A DNA stretch of 64,000 nt. It comes from Helicobacter pylori oki112. GTDB taxonomy: Bacteria > Campylobacterota > Campylobacteria > Campylobacterales > Helicobacteraceae. Position numbers and translations under genes: made by a program. Location of the stretch: NCBI RefSeq assembly GCF_000600085.1, contig NZ_CP006821.1, positions 558,001 through 622,000 of the forward strand. The letters are read 5' to 3'. Of the stretch, positions 13,235-21,904 are shown piece by piece; the stretch's first letter is position 1; each line of letters begins with the position of its first letter. The notes beneath the pieces are model-generated. The model made no database searches. It had not been told where the DNA came from and saw nothing but the letters and a program-made list of their open reading frames with translations.

Positions 13235-13915
13235 ATGGAACACAGAGTATTTACTATTGCTAATTTTTTTAGCTCCAATCATGATTTTATCACCGGGTTT
13301 TTTGTCGTTTTGACAGCGGTTTTGATGTTTTTCATTTCGCTTGGCGCGTCGCACAAAATGCAAATGGTGCCTATGGGTTTGCAGAATGTGTATGAGAGCA
13401 TCATTAGCGCGATTTTGAGCGTGGCTAAGGATATTATAGGCGAAGAATTAGCCCGCAAATACTTCCCCCTAGCAGGCACGATCGCTTTGTATGTCTTTTT
13501 TTCTAACATGATAGGCATCATTCCTGGTTTTGAATCCCCTACGGCTAGCTGGAGCTTTACGCTGGTTTTAGCGCTGATTGTGTTTTTTTATTACCATTTT
13601 GAAGGCATTAGAGTGCAGGGTTTTTTTAAGTATTTCGCTCATTTTGCAGGCCCTGTGAAATGGCTCGCTCCTTTCATGTTCCCTATTGAGATCATCTCGC
13701 ATTTTTCTAGGATCGTGTCTTTATCGTTTCGTTTGTTTGGGAATATCAAGGGCGATGACATGTTCTTGCTCATCATGCTTTTATTAGTGCCTTGGGCGGT
13801 TCCTGTAGCGCCCTTTATGGTCTTGTTTTTTATGGGGATTTTACAAGCTTTTGTTTTCATGATCCTCACTTATGTGTATTTGGCGGGGGCTGTTTTAACC
13901 GATGAAGGGCATTAA
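13235..13915 (+). CDS. atpB: F0F1 ATP synthase subunit a
   Basis: Subunit a forms the proton half-channels beside the c ring in the inner membrane. The 226-aa protein is highly hydrophobic with five to six membrane segments. The signature SLSFRLFGN (162-170) contains the essential arginine, Arg166. As in other Epsilonproteobacteria, atpB stands apart from the main atp operon: no other ATP synthase gene is adjacent here. A strong G-rich/C-rich hairpin follows. Confidence 0.96.
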   Translation: MEHRVFTIANFFSSNHDFITGFFVVLTAVLMFFISLGASHKMQMVPMGLQNVYESIISAILSVAKDIIGEELARKYFPLAGTIALYVFFSNMIGIIPGFESPTASWSFTLVLALIVFFYYHFEGIRVQGFFKYFAHFAGPVKWLAPFMFPIEIISHFSRIVSLSFRLFGNIKGDDMFLLIMLLLVPWAVPVAPFMVLFFMGILQAFVFMILTYVYLAGAVLTDEGH

Positions 13916-14236
13916 GCGAAACATTCTTGTTTGGCTTTAATATTGTTTTTTAAAACTTTGTTTTATGGTAAAGCTTAAAAGGATAGGGGGGTGGTTTTGA
14001 AACCATGCTCCCCTTATCCCTTAATAACGCTTTTTAAAATTACCGCTTGCTTGTGTAAGTTCTATTTTATTATCAATACCCAATTTTAATAGCTTTTATA
14101 ATTTTTTAAGCAATCATTAGATAAAATCCACCATACTTCTGTTTTGGATGTGTTTAGGTTTTAGAAGTGTTACTTTTTTATAACTTTTTCATATTCTTAT
14201 GGGTATGTTGTCATTTTTTTACCGGAGAATTTTATC
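13916..14236 (+). other. Intergenic stretch of 321 bases between atpB and the RRM gene
   Basis: Contains a strong hairpin at 13980-14018 and then about 200 AT-rich bases with no credible reading frame. GGAG at 14223-14226 is the ribosome site of the RRM gene. I cannot place its promoter with confidence. Confidence 0.5.
13980..14018 (+). terminator. Long hairpin after atpB
   Basis: GGATAGGGG on the left pairs with CCCCTTATCC on the right (one bulge), and the inner part GGTTTTGAAACC is itself self-complementary. The stem is strong, but there is no adjacent T run, so it may act as a 3' processing or stability hairpin and not a classical terminator. Confidence 0.45.
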
Positions 14237-14485
14237 TTGAAAAACATTTATGTAGGGAATTTGGTTTATAGTGCTACCAGCGAGCAAGTCAAGGAGCTTT
14301 TCAGTCAATTTGGCAAAGTTTTTAATGTCAAGCTGATTTATGACAGAGAAACGAAGAAACCTAAAGGTTTTGGCTTTGTGGAAATGCAAGAAGAGGGCGT
14401 TAGTGAAGCGATTGCTAAATTAGACAATACGGATTTTATGGGCAGAACGATTAGGGTAACCGAAGCTAATCCTAAAAAGTCTTAG
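14237..14485 (+). CDS. Single RRM-domain RNA-binding protein, 82 aa
   Basis: A one-domain RNA recognition motif protein that binds single-stranded RNA (some older annotations call it a single-stranded DNA-binding RNP). RNP2 is IYVGNL (4-9) and RNP1 is KGFGFVEM (43-50), with the aromatic residues in the RNA-contacting positions. It starts with TTG after GGAG with good spacing. Such stand-alone RRM proteins occur in several bacteria; the target RNAs are unknown. A perfect 11-pair hairpin follows the stop. Confidence 0.93.
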   Translation: MKNIYVGNLVYSATSEQVKELFSQFGKVFNVKLIYDRETKKPKGFGFVEMQEEGVSEAIAKLDNTDFMGRTIRVTEANPKKS

Positions 14486-14487
14486 TA

Positions 14488-14512
14488 GCATTAGAAAATA
14501 ATTTTCTAATGC
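14488..14512 (+). terminator. Perfect hairpin after the RRM gene
   Basis: GCATTAGAAAA pairs perfectly with TTTTCTAATGC across the three-base loop TAA. It begins two bases after the TAG stop. The T run lies inside the right arm. It could also serve in the reverse direction. Confidence 0.6.
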
Positions 14513-14681
14513 GCTTCATTCTCTTAATGCGTCTTAATTGTGCATAGAATCTAAAAGGGGTTAAACCCTTTTAAAATCCATTTAAAATTTTAATCTATTT
14601 TTAAAAAGGCGATTAAGTTTTGTTCTAATCAAATAGGGACAATTAACGCTTTAAAACGCTCTTTAGTGTTTTTACTATTGG

Positions 14682-15503
14682 CTATACAAACTGCCAATAT
14701 TTCAAATATTTAAAATGGAGTTTTCTCATTAAGGCGATTTTAGGGCTATAGGGTTCTTCTTTTCGCGCTATCGTAGAGATTTGCTCATCATCAGCGATCA
14801 CAAAAGGTTGTAACACCAAATTTTTCACGCCATGGATAAAAGTAGCGTCCATTATCGTATCCACGGGAACAACCCATTTTCGGCTGCATTTTTTAAAAAC
14901 TTTGGCAATCTTTGGCGTGATCACATAGCCTTGCGTCCCCACCCCATGACTATAGGCTTTAATGATACCCACACGCTCTTGTATTTCGTGGTTTTTGTGG
15001 CTCAATGGCCCACTTTTAACATTGGGGTCATATAATAAATGCATCAAGCGAACATAGCCTAACTCTTGGATGTGTTTTTCTAAAAAATCCAAGCCCTCTT
15101 TAAAATCCTCTTTCAAGGTTATATCGTCTTCTAAAATACAGATCGCTTCATTGAGTTCTATGCATTTTTCCCACAAGGAATAATGGCTCGCATAGCACCC
15201 AAGCTCCCCCAAGCTCATAAACTTCGCATGGTATTTTAAAGCGTAATAAAACTTAGAAACCTCACTGATGAGATTGGTTGTAATCCCCATGTCTTTGATG
15301 TTTTGCGTGATGAAATAAGGGTATAAATGCTTTTTCACTAAGGGGTGCAACCCGCCTTCAAAAGTTTTAGAATAAATCGCATCAAAAATTTGCGCTTGGT
15401 GGTGGGTGGCATTAATATTATTGAGTAAAGTCGTGGTGTCTCTAAAAACCAAACCAAATGTATCGCACACTTTTTGATTTAAAGAAATGATAAAAACACG
15501 CAA
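14682..15503 (-). CDS. Family 25 glycosyltransferase (LPS beta-1,4-galactosyltransferase type)
   Basis: A 273-aa enzyme of glycosyltransferase family 25. In H. pylori the gene at this locus is, from memory, the beta-1,4-galactosyltransferase that builds the LacNAc backbone of Lewis-antigen O chains. Conserved features are MRVFIISL at the start, ELGCYASHYSLWEKCIELNEA (100-120, only part quoted as ELGCYASHYSLW) and the metal-binding acidic stretch CILEDDI (122-128). It starts with TTG after GGGAG. A paralogue with the same motifs is at 33633-34484. No homopolymer tract is seen in the frame, so it does not look phase-variable. Confidence 0.88.
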   Translation of the reverse strand: MRVFIISLNQKVCDTFGLVFRDTTTLLNNINATHHQAQIFDAIYSKTFEGGLHPLVKKHLYPYFITQNIKDMGITTNLISEVSKFYYALKYHAKFMSLGELGCYASHYSLWEKCIELNEAICILEDDITLKEDFKEGLDFLEKHIQELGYVRLMHLLYDPNVKSGPLSHKNHEIQERVGIIKAYSHGVGTQGYVITPKIAKVFKKCSRKWVVPVDTIMDATFIHGVKNLVLQPFVIADDEQISTIARKEEPYSPKIALMRKLHFKYLKYWQFV

Positions 15504-15859
15504 AGCTTAAACTCCCATAATTTTTAATATAGTATATCGTTCTAGGCCTTGTTTTACAATAAAACTCTTAAGAGAATAGGGGGTATTAAAATAGTTCTCC
15601 CCCCTACAACCCCCAACTAAATCCCCACAACCCCCTAAGGAGCGCTTTTTTGATCAAACAAGTTCTTTTATTATATTGATTGTAAAAAATGTTTTGAGCG
15701 TTTTTAAATTTTGTGATCAATATTTAATTAAAACAAAGCAAGAGAACGAAATCGCATTGCAACTAAACAAAAAACTAAAATACCTTACAAGCTTTGAAAA
15801 TCCAATGAATGTTTGAAGCGAGAACTCATAACCCTAAAATCTAGGGCTATAAGCTTGAT
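15504..15859. other. Intergenic stretch of 356 bases
   Basis: The left end carries the likely glycosyltransferase promoter (minus-strand TATACT at 15536-15531 and GGGAG near 15515). The middle holds repeat copy B (15569-15705). The rest, to the trxB stop, is AT-rich with no supported gene. Confidence 0.5.
15569..15705 (+). repeat. Dispersed intergenic repeat, copy B
   Basis: Matches copy A at 5648-5790 block by block: TTAAGAGAATAGGGGGTA, CCCCCCTACAACCCCC, ACCCCCTAAGGAGCGCTTTTTT and ATTGTAAAAAATGTTTTGA. Here TAGGGGG and CCCCCTA can pair into a seven-pair stem. A shorter, weaker match lies at 58935-58980. Confidence 0.6.
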
Positions 15860-16795
15860 TTAATGGTGTTCTAAATAAGAAATCACACTTAAGGCTGCCG
15901 TAGCACCATCGCTTGCAGCACAAACCACTTGTTTAGGGGCAAAAATGCGAATATCTCCTGCCGCAAACAAGCCCTGAACATCCGTTTTCATGGAAAAATC
16001 CACGACTATAGAGCCGTATTCATCGCATTTGCATAGCATGGAGTTATCTTCTTGTTTCAACACAGCGTTATTCACATCATAACCCACAAAAATAAAAAAC
16101 CCCGGCACGACTAATTCTCTTTTTTCGTTAGTGGCTGTGTTTTTAATGCTTAAAGAAGACACGCCAGAAGCATCGCCCTTGATTTCTTCTACCACATAAG
16201 GGGTTAAAAACTCAATCTTATCATTGTTTTTAGCATGCTCTAAAGTGATAGGTGCACACCTAAAACCATCTCTTCTGTGGATGAGATAGACTTTTTTGCA
16301 GATATTGGCTAGATAAATCGCCTCTTCTACGGCGGTATCGCCCCCACCAAGCACCGCTACTTCCTTATTTTTGTAAAAGAAGCCATCGCATGTCGCGCAA
16401 GTGCTCACGCCTTTACCCCAATATTCTGACTCGCCCTTGATGCCTGTGCGCTTAGGGCTACCACCGGTAGCGATAATCACGCTTTTAGCCTCAAAAGTCT
16501 TGCCATCTTCTGCCAAAATAACAAAATGAGAGTCTTTTTTAGAAACCCTTTGAACAGCGGTCATCTCATGCTTTAAGCCAAAGCGGAAACACTGCTCTTG
16601 CCATGGCTGCATGAAATCCAACCCGCTCACCACTTCCTTAACGCCCGGATAGTTTTCAATCTCACTACTGCCAGTGATTTGCCCTCCAGGCATTCCTTTT
16701 TCAAATAAAACAGCGTTTTTAACACCGCCTCTAGTCGCATAAAGCCCCGCACTCAAACCCGCAGGACCACCTCCAATAATCGCGCAATCTATCAT
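15860..16795 (-). CDS. trxB: Thioredoxin reductase
   Basis: TrxB is the FAD/NADPH enzyme that keeps thioredoxin reduced. The 311-aa protein has the FAD-binding GGGPAG at 8-13, the redox pair Cys133-x-x-Cys136 in CATCDGFF, and the NADPH motif [10 protein letters not shown] near 158-167. It lies five bases after the trxA stop on the same strand and forms a functional pair with it. The system supports peroxiredoxin-based oxidative-stress defence in H. pylori. Confidence 0.97.
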   Translation of the reverse strand: MIDCAIIGGGPAGLSAGLYATRGGVKNAVLFEKGMPGGQITGSSEIENYPGVKEVVSGLDFMQPWQEQCFRFGLKHEMTAVQRVSKKDSHFVILAEDGKTFEAKSVIIATGGSPKRTGIKGESEYWGKGVSTCATCDGFFYKNKEVAVLGGGDTAVEEAIYLANICKKVYLIHRRDGFRCAPITLEHAKNNDKIEFLTPYVVEEIKGDASGVSSLSIKNTATNEKRELVVPGFFIFVGYDVNNAVLKQEDNSMLCKCDEYGSIVVDFSMKTDVQGLFAAGDIRIFAPKQVVCAASDGATAALSVISYLEHH

Positions 16796-16800
16796 GGCTA

Positions 16801-17121
16801 CTAGCCTAGAAGTTTGTTCAATTGCTCTTTTAAAGCAACTTTAGTTTGCACGCCCACCAACTGATGGACGACTTCGCCATCTTTTGTGAATAAAAGCGTA
16901 GGAATGCTTCTAATCCCAAATTTCGTGCTCAATTCTTCTTGCTCATCGGTATTGACTTTACAAATCTTAGCCTTACCTTCATATTCGCTAGCTAATTCAT
17001 CAATCACAGGGGATAGCATCTTACAAGGACCACACCATGGCGCCCAAAAATCCACTAACGCAACCCCTTTTTTAATGGTGCTTTCAAAATTTTCTTCAGT
17101 TAATTCAATATAGTGACTCAT
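16801..17121 (-). CDS. trxA: Thioredoxin
   Basis: A 106-aa thioredoxin with the active site WCGPCK (Cys30, Cys33) and the conserved cis-proline in SIPTLLF (around 73-79). It is reduced by TrxB, encoded directly downstream. AGGAG precedes the start and a TATAAT box lies further upstream. Confidence 0.97.
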   Translation of the reverse strand: MSHYIELTEENFESTIKKGVALVDFWAPWCGPCKMLSPVIDELASEYEGKAKICKVNTDEQEELSTKFGIRSIPTLLFTKDGEVVHQLVGVQTKVALKEQLNKLLG

Positions 17122-17157
17122 TAGTTACTCCTAAATATATGATTTTGATTAACGAGA

Positions 17158-17163
17158 ATTATA
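17158..17163 (-). promoter_or_regulatory. -10 box of trxA-trxB
   Basis: The minus strand reads AATATAATTCTC with TATAAT at 17163-17158, 37 bases upstream of the trxA start codon. The ribosome site AGGAG is at 17133-17129. Confidence 0.5.
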
Positions 17164-17209
17164 TTAGCTTAAGAATGTTAATGAAAACGCATGGGTTTTG
17201 GATAAAAAT

Positions 17210-17554
17210 CTAAAAAGTGATATTTTCTAAAAGCTCAAATTTACCATTTTTCACAATAAGAGCGTCAATGCAAAAATCGCTATTGGGATCTTTTTGAGAC
17301 AAATAACAGCGGATCGTTTTAATCATCTTTTTTAATTTACTCGGCGTGATCGCATAAATGGGATCAAAATTTTCCCCGCTTTTGACTTCAATGAAATGCA
17401 AAACCCCTTTTTTCAAAGCGATAATATCAATTTCGCCAAATTGTGAAAAAAAGTTTCTCTCCACCATTTCAAAACCCAGTGTTTTTAAAAATCCGCAAGC
17501 TTCTTCTTCAGCCTTCAAGCCCTTTTCTCTGTGTTTGTTGTTTAAAAAACGCAT
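17210..17554 (-). CDS. YraN-family (UPF0102) endonuclease-like protein
   Basis: A 114-aa member of the UPF0102/YraN family, which has a restriction-endonuclease-like fold. The core motif [20 protein letters not shown] (about 41-60) keeps the D-x-n-E-x-K arrangement of that fold. The cellular role is not known. It directly abuts the hom stop (no gap), at the end of the HP0820-uvrC-hom operon. Confidence 0.88.
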   Translation of the reverse strand: MRFLNNKHREKGLKAEEEACGFLKTLGFEMVERNFFSQFGEIDIIALKKGVLHFIEVKSGENFDPIYAITPSKLKKMIKTIRCYLSQKDPNSDFCIDALIVKNGKFELLENITF

Positions 17555-18820
17555 TCAATTTTCCAAACGGATCATTTTAGGGGTATCCAACACGCTTTGT
17601 AAATTTTCAAGCTCTTTAAGGGCGTTCAGCATAGACTTTTCGTTGGTGGTGTGCGTGGAAAATAAGATTTTAGCCTTATTGGAATGCGGGATTTCTTTTT
17701 GCAAAACATTGTTGAGCGAAATATCATTTTGGGCTAAAATCGCGCTGATTTGAGAAAAAACCCCTTTTTCATCACTCACTAACAAGCGCGCATAATAAGC
17801 GCATTGGATTTCTTCTTTAGGTTTTAGGGGGAGTTTTTGAGGGGTTTCAAAGCCTAGCATTAGAGAGCTTTTTTTCCTTGCGATTTCTATAATATCGCTA
17901 ATGACCGCACTTGCGGTAGGCTCTCCCCCAGCCCCAGCCCCATAATACAAAGTTTCGCCCACCTTATCCCCTATGACGCTGATAGCGTTCATCACCCCAT
18001 CCACTTTAGAAAGCATGCATTCGTTTTTAATCATGCTTGGATGCACCCTTAATTCAATGCAATCTGGGTGTTTTTTAGCGATGCCTAAAAGTTTGATACT
18101 ATAACCAAATTCTTTAGCAAACTCCATGTCGTCTGGCTCTATTTTTTCAATGCCTTCAATTAAAATTTCTTCTAATTTCGCATCAATGCCATAGGCTAAA
18201 GACGCTAAAATCAATAATTTGTGCGCCGCATCAATGCCCTTAATGTCAAATTTAGGGTTCAATTCCGCGTAGCCTAAATGTTGGGCGTCTTTCAAAGCGT
18301 CCTTAAAGCTCGCTTGATTTTTAAACATCTGGCTTAAAATGTAATTGCTCGTGCCGTTTAAAATCCCTTTAAAAGAAAGGATGTGATTAGCGCTCAAGCC
18401 GTCTTTTAAAGCCTTGATAATAGGGATACCCCCACACACGCTCGCTTCAAAGCCTATGGGGGTGTTTTTAGCGGTTTGTTCTAATTCATAGCGGTGATAC
18501 GCTAACATGGCTTTATTGGCTGTAACGAAGGCTTTTTGTTTGGCTAAAGTTTTTTTAGCTAAAAGATAAGGCGCTTCCACCCCACCCATAAGCTCCACGA
18601 CAATATCAATTTCTTCATCTTCTATCAGGCTTTCTAAATCATTACTGATTTCAAAAGGATAGCCTTTGTGCTTTTTCACGTCTCGCACCACCGCTTTTTT
18701 AATGCCAATTCCCACACCGGCTCTGTCTTTAATGATTTCTTGATTTTCTTGTAAGATTTTAGCGACCGCGCTCCCCACACACCCTAAACCCACAAGCCCT
18801 ATATTCAATCTTTTTTTCAT
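17555..18820 (-). CDS. hom: Homoserine dehydrogenase
   Basis: Hom reduces aspartate semialdehyde to homoserine for threonine and methionine synthesis. The 421-aa protein has the NAD(P)-binding GLGCVGSAV (11-19), the catalytic core with [13 protein letters not shown] near 130 and LNGTSNYIL near 151-159, and a C-terminal ACT domain (about 345-421) for allosteric control by threonine. It sits ten bases after uvrC in one operon. Confidence 0.96.
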   Translation of the reverse strand: MKKRLNIGLVGLGCVGSAVAKILQENQEIIKDRAGVGIGIKKAVVRDVKKHKGYPFEISNDLESLIEDEEIDIVVELMGGVEAPYLLAKKTLAKQKAFVTANKAMLAYHRYELEQTAKNTPIGFEASVCGGIPIIKALKDGLSANHILSFKGILNGTSNYILSQMFKNQASFKDALKDAQHLGYAELNPKFDIKGIDAAHKLLILASLAYGIDAKLEEILIEGIEKIEPDDMEFAKEFGYSIKLLGIAKKHPDCIELRVHPSMIKNECMLSKVDGVMNAISVIGDKVGETLYYGAGAGGEPTASAVISDIIEIARKKSSLMLGFETPQKLPLKPKEEIQCAYYARLLVSDEKGVFSQISAILAQNDISLNNVLQKEIPHSNKAKILFSTHTTNEKSMLNALKELENLQSVLDTPKMIRLEN

Positions 18821-18830
18821 GCCTTTTCCT

Positions 18831-20615
18831 TTAGATTCGTTTTTTTAAAACGGCGTTTTTTTCCTGATCGCTCGCTTTTTCTATCGCTTCAAAACTCCCA
18901 AAATAATCCAATAATTTTTTCACGCTGGCTTCTCCTATACCCTTTTCTTTTAAAAGAGCGATTTGTTTCATGTTTTTAAGTTTAGTGGATCTATGGAAGT
19001 TTATCGCATACCGGTGGCTTTCATCGCGCAATTTTTGCACCCACTGCAAGCGTTTGTCGCTAGGGAGCAATTTAAAAGTATCGCTAGGCGTATGGATAAT
19101 GTCTTTAGCGCCCCCTTTAGAGCGATAAGCCTTAGAATCCCTTTTTTCTTTAGAAATAGCGATCACTTCTACAAAACTCCCGCTGCTTTTTAAAATTTCT
19201 AAAGCGATGTTTAATTGCGCCCTCCCTCCATCTATTACCCACAAATTAGGCGGTGGCTCTTTGGCAAAGTCTAAAGCTCTTCTGGTGAGCAATTCGCTCA
19301 TTTGAGTGTATTCGTTAGAGCCTTTTAAATGGTAGCGCCGGTAAGAGTTTTTTTGGAATGCATTGTTTTCATACACGACCATTCCCCCCACGCATTGGCT
19401 GTTTGAATGGTGGCTTGTGTCAAAGATTTCCACCCTATAAGGCACGCACTCTAAATTGAAAAGCGATCGCGCTTCTTCTAAAATCAGATCTTCATTAGAG
19501 GTTTTTTCTTGGCTAAAAATCTCTTGAGCGTTTTTCATAGCGATTTCTATTAAAGCGAGCTTATCGCCCTTTTTAGGAATGCTAAGAGCGATTTTTTTAG
19601 AGTATTGATGAGAGATAAACTCTTGCAATTCTTTAAGCGCTTCATTAGAACAAGCGTTTAATAGAATTTGTTCAGGCATCAAAGGCAAATGCGATTGGTA
19701 ATGGTTGATAATGGCTTGTTTCATCGCCTCATCAGTGTCAAACCCATTAAGGGAGTGGATTTTTTCAAACGCTGAAGAAATGATTTTACCCCCACGCATA
19801 AACATTTTCACTAACACCGCCTTATTGCTCGCGCCATAAAAAGCAAAAATGTCCAAATCATAGAGTTTGGCTAAATCCATGCAAGTGAAAGGGGCGATTT
19901 TTTGGATTTTTGCAATCCTGTCCCTGTAAATTAGGGCTTCTTCAAAACGCAAGTTATTGGAAAGGCGCTCCATTTTCAATTCAAGCTCTTTGATGAGCCT
20001 GTCTTTATTTTCAATCATTTCTAAACATTCTTTAGCGATTTTTAAATACTCTTCTTTGGTGATTTTATTCTCGCATGGGGCTTTGCAACGCTCTATTTGA
20101 TAAAACATGCATGCCTTTTTATCCTTGATGCAATTTTTCTTTTGAACTAAAGGGAGCAACTCATACAAGCTGTCCAAAATATCCTTAGCCCCGCTCGTAA
20201 AAGGGCCAAAATATTTAACGCCAGGCTGTTTTAAAATTTTTCGTGTGATTAAAGGGATAGGGAAATCAGTGGAAAAATCCATGTAAATATAAGGGTAAGT
20301 TTTATCATCTCTTAAAAGAATATTGTATTTAGGCTTGAGCTGCTTGATTAAAGAATTTTCCAAAATCAAAGCGTCTTGCTCGTTTTCCACTAAAATCGTT
20401 TCTAAAAAAGCGATTTGTTTGACCATCATTTGGATTCGTAAGCTTGCGCGATGGTTGGGCGTGATTTCATTATTGCAGATAGAAAAATAGCTTTTGATGC
20501 GCTTTTTTAAATTTTTCGCTTTACCGATATAGAGCAATTGGCGGTTTTTATCAAAATATTGATACACGCCACTGCTATTAGGAAGGTTTTTCAAACTGGA
20601 CAATAAATCAGCCAT
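18831..20615 (-). CDS. uvrC: Excinuclease ABC subunit C
   Basis: UvrC makes both incisions in nucleotide excision repair. The 594-aa protein has the N-terminal GIY-YIG nuclease (SGVYQYFD and [13 protein letters not shown], about 15-39), a cysteine cluster ([20 protein letters not shown], about 161-180), a UVR motif region near 205-235, the RNase H-like nuclease domain ([10 protein letters not shown], about 396-405) and a C-terminal helix-hairpin-helix. It is slightly shorter than the E. coli enzyme. The start directly follows the stop of the upstream gene. Confidence 0.96.
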   Translation of the reverse strand: MADLLSSLKNLPNSSGVYQYFDKNRQLLYIGKAKNLKKRIKSYFSICNNEITPNHRASLRIQMMVKQIAFLETILVENEQDALILENSLIKQLKPKYNILLRDDKTYPYIYMDFSTDFPIPLITRKILKQPGVKYFGPFTSGAKDILDSLYELLPLVQKKNCIKDKKACMFYQIERCKAPCENKITKEEYLKIAKECLEMIENKDRLIKELELKMERLSNNLRFEEALIYRDRIAKIQKIAPFTCMDLAKLYDLDIFAFYGASNKAVLVKMFMRGGKIISSAFEKIHSLNGFDTDEAMKQAIINHYQSHLPLMPEQILLNACSNEALKELQEFISHQYSKKIALSIPKKGDKLALIEIAMKNAQEIFSQEKTSNEDLILEEARSLFNLECVPYRVEIFDTSHHSNSQCVGGMVVYENNAFQKNSYRRYHLKGSNEYTQMSELLTRRALDFAKEPPPNLWVIDGGRAQLNIALEILKSSGSFVEVIAISKEKRDSKAYRSKGGAKDIIHTPSDTFKLLPSDKRLQWVQKLRDESHRYAINFHRSTKLKNMKQIALLKEKGIGEASVKKLLDYFGSFEAIEKASDQEKNAVLKKRI

Positions 20616-21077
20616 TCATTCCTCAAAAAAACTTCGTTGGTAGTGGATCAAAGTGCGCGCTTTTTCAAAACATTCATGCAAACGAGCGTCTTTAATGGGG
20701 TTATGGAACAACCCTAAAGCGCTAGGGCGATAAAAACGGGCTTGTTTTTTAATGGGGGCATAAAAATTGGCTTTTTCTAAGGAATCTTTAGGCACATAAC
20801 CTAAAATTTCTAACCCATTCAATCCGTCAAACCCATAAGCATGCCCTTGCGTGTTTAAAAAACGGCTGATTTCTTTAGCGAATCGCTGGTTAAATTCCTT
20901 AGAAGCCCAAAGATCTTTAAACGCAAAAAGCAATTTAGAGTCTTTTATGAAGATAAAAAGCAAATTTTCTTGTAAACTTAAAGGCATAAAAACCTTAAGC
21001 TTTTTGAGTTTCAAAAGAGTTTCAAGCTTTTTATAAGACTTTTTTTGAATGAGTAAGGAGAAAATATTTTGTTCCAT
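20616..21077 (-). CDS. Uncharacterised 153-aa protein upstream of uvrC
   Basis: A lysine- and phenylalanine-rich soluble protein (about 20 percent Lys plus Arg) with no signal peptide and no domain I recognise. It is the first gene of the uvrC-hom-yraN operon and abuts uvrC without a gap. Its start codon lies inside the first codons of the divergent lipoprotein gene at 21069, so the two starts overlap by nine bases. Its ribosome site is weak (TAAGA). Confidence 0.7.
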   Translation of the reverse strand: MEQNIFSLLIQKKSYKKLETLLKLKKLKVFMPLSLQENLLFIFIKDSKLLFAFKDLWASKEFNQRFAKEISRFLNTQGHAYGFDGLNGLEILGYVPKDSLEKANFYAPIKKQARFYRPSALGLFHNPIKDARLHECFEKARTLIHYQRSFFEE

Positions 21078-21248
21078 AAACTGATCTTAACATGCTTTTT
21101 AACGCTTGTAGCGATAACGATTCAAGCTTGCGGCTATAAAGCCCCCCCATTCAATGAAAAACCCGCTAAAAAAACTTCAAAAAGCTCTAATTCTTCTATG
21201 CAAACGCCCACTAACAACACCACGCCAGAATTTTTAAACGAGCCTTAA
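21069..21248 (+). CDS. Small LptM (YifL)-like lipoprotein, 59 aa
   Basis: A TTG start eight bases after a good AAGGAG (21055-21060) opens a 59-residue frame. A hydrophobic signal (LILTCFLTLVAITI) ends in the lipobox QAC with Cys21. Directly after the cysteine comes GYKAPPF, close to the CGxKGPLY pattern of LptM/YifL lipoproteins that assist the LptD-LptE translocon. A hydrophilic Ser/Thr/Asn/Pro-rich tail completes the protein. The nine-base overlap with the divergent gene makes it easy to overlook. A C7 run in codons 25-27 could allow slippage. LptM assignment is by motif only. Confidence 0.72.
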   Translation: MFHKLILTCFLTLVAITIQACGYKAPPFNEKPAKKTSKSSNSSMQTPTNNTTPEFLNEP

Positions 21249-21259
21249 AATCATTGCTC

Positions 21260-21901
21260 TTATTTAAGGGCTTTGATTTCTAGGGTTTTTGTGGCTAACT
21301 TTTGCGCCTCTTCCTCATCATGCGTTACCATAATGAAAGTAGCGCAAGAATTTTGGTGTATTTCTTTGATGAGATCCTGTAAATTCTTACGATTAAAACT
21401 ATCTAAAGCGCTAAAAGGCTCGTCTAATAAAATGAGTTCTGGCCTGTGGATAATCCCCCTAATAATGCCCACTCTTTGGGCTTGCCCCCCGCTCAATTCA
21501 TTGGGGAATTTATCCATAAGGCTCTCATCTAACCCCATTTTTAACGCTAAGGCTTTGGCTTCTTTTTGAGCGGCTTCTTTGTTTATGCCTTGCAGATTAA
21601 GGCAAAAGGTCATGTTTTGTAGAGCGTTTAAATGAGAAAATAAGGAATTGCCTTGAGCGATATAGCCTATTTTTTGGCGTAAAAAAGCGTTGTTTGAAAG
21701 GGTCTCATTAAAGATTTTAACGCTCCCCAAACTGGGTTTTAAAAGCCCTAAAATCAAGCCTAAAAGCGTGCTTTTACCGCTCCCGCTCTCCCCTAAAACG
21801 CATAAAAAATCCCCTTTTTCAATGCTTAAATTAAAATCCTTAAAAACAGTGCGATTGTGGTAGCTAAAAGACACATTCTCTATTGTAACGATTTCTTTCA
21901 T
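21260..21901 (-). CDS. ABC transporter ATP-binding protein, glycine betaine/osmoprotectant type
   Basis: A 213-aa ABC ATPase with Walker A GESGSGKST (37-45), signature LSGGQAQRVG (about 140-149), Walker B LILLDEP and the switch histidine in TMVTHDEEEAQ-like FIMVTHDEEEA. It lacks the C-terminal CBS domains found in longer OpuCA/ProV proteins. It lies four bases after the fused permease/binding protein, so the pair forms a complete importer. Substrate specificity is inferred from the partner. Confidence 0.88.
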   Translation of the reverse strand: MKEIVTIENVSFSYHNRTVFKDFNLSIEKGDFLCVLGESGSGKSTLLGLILGLLKPSLGSVKIFNETLSNNAFLRQKIGYIAQGNSLFSHLNALQNMTFCLNLQGINKEAAQKEAKALALKMGLDESLMDKFPNELSGGQAQRVGIIRGIIHRPELILLDEPFSALDSFNRKNLQDLIKEIHQNSCATFIMVTHDEEEAQKLATKTLEIKALK

Positions 21902-21904
21902 GCT

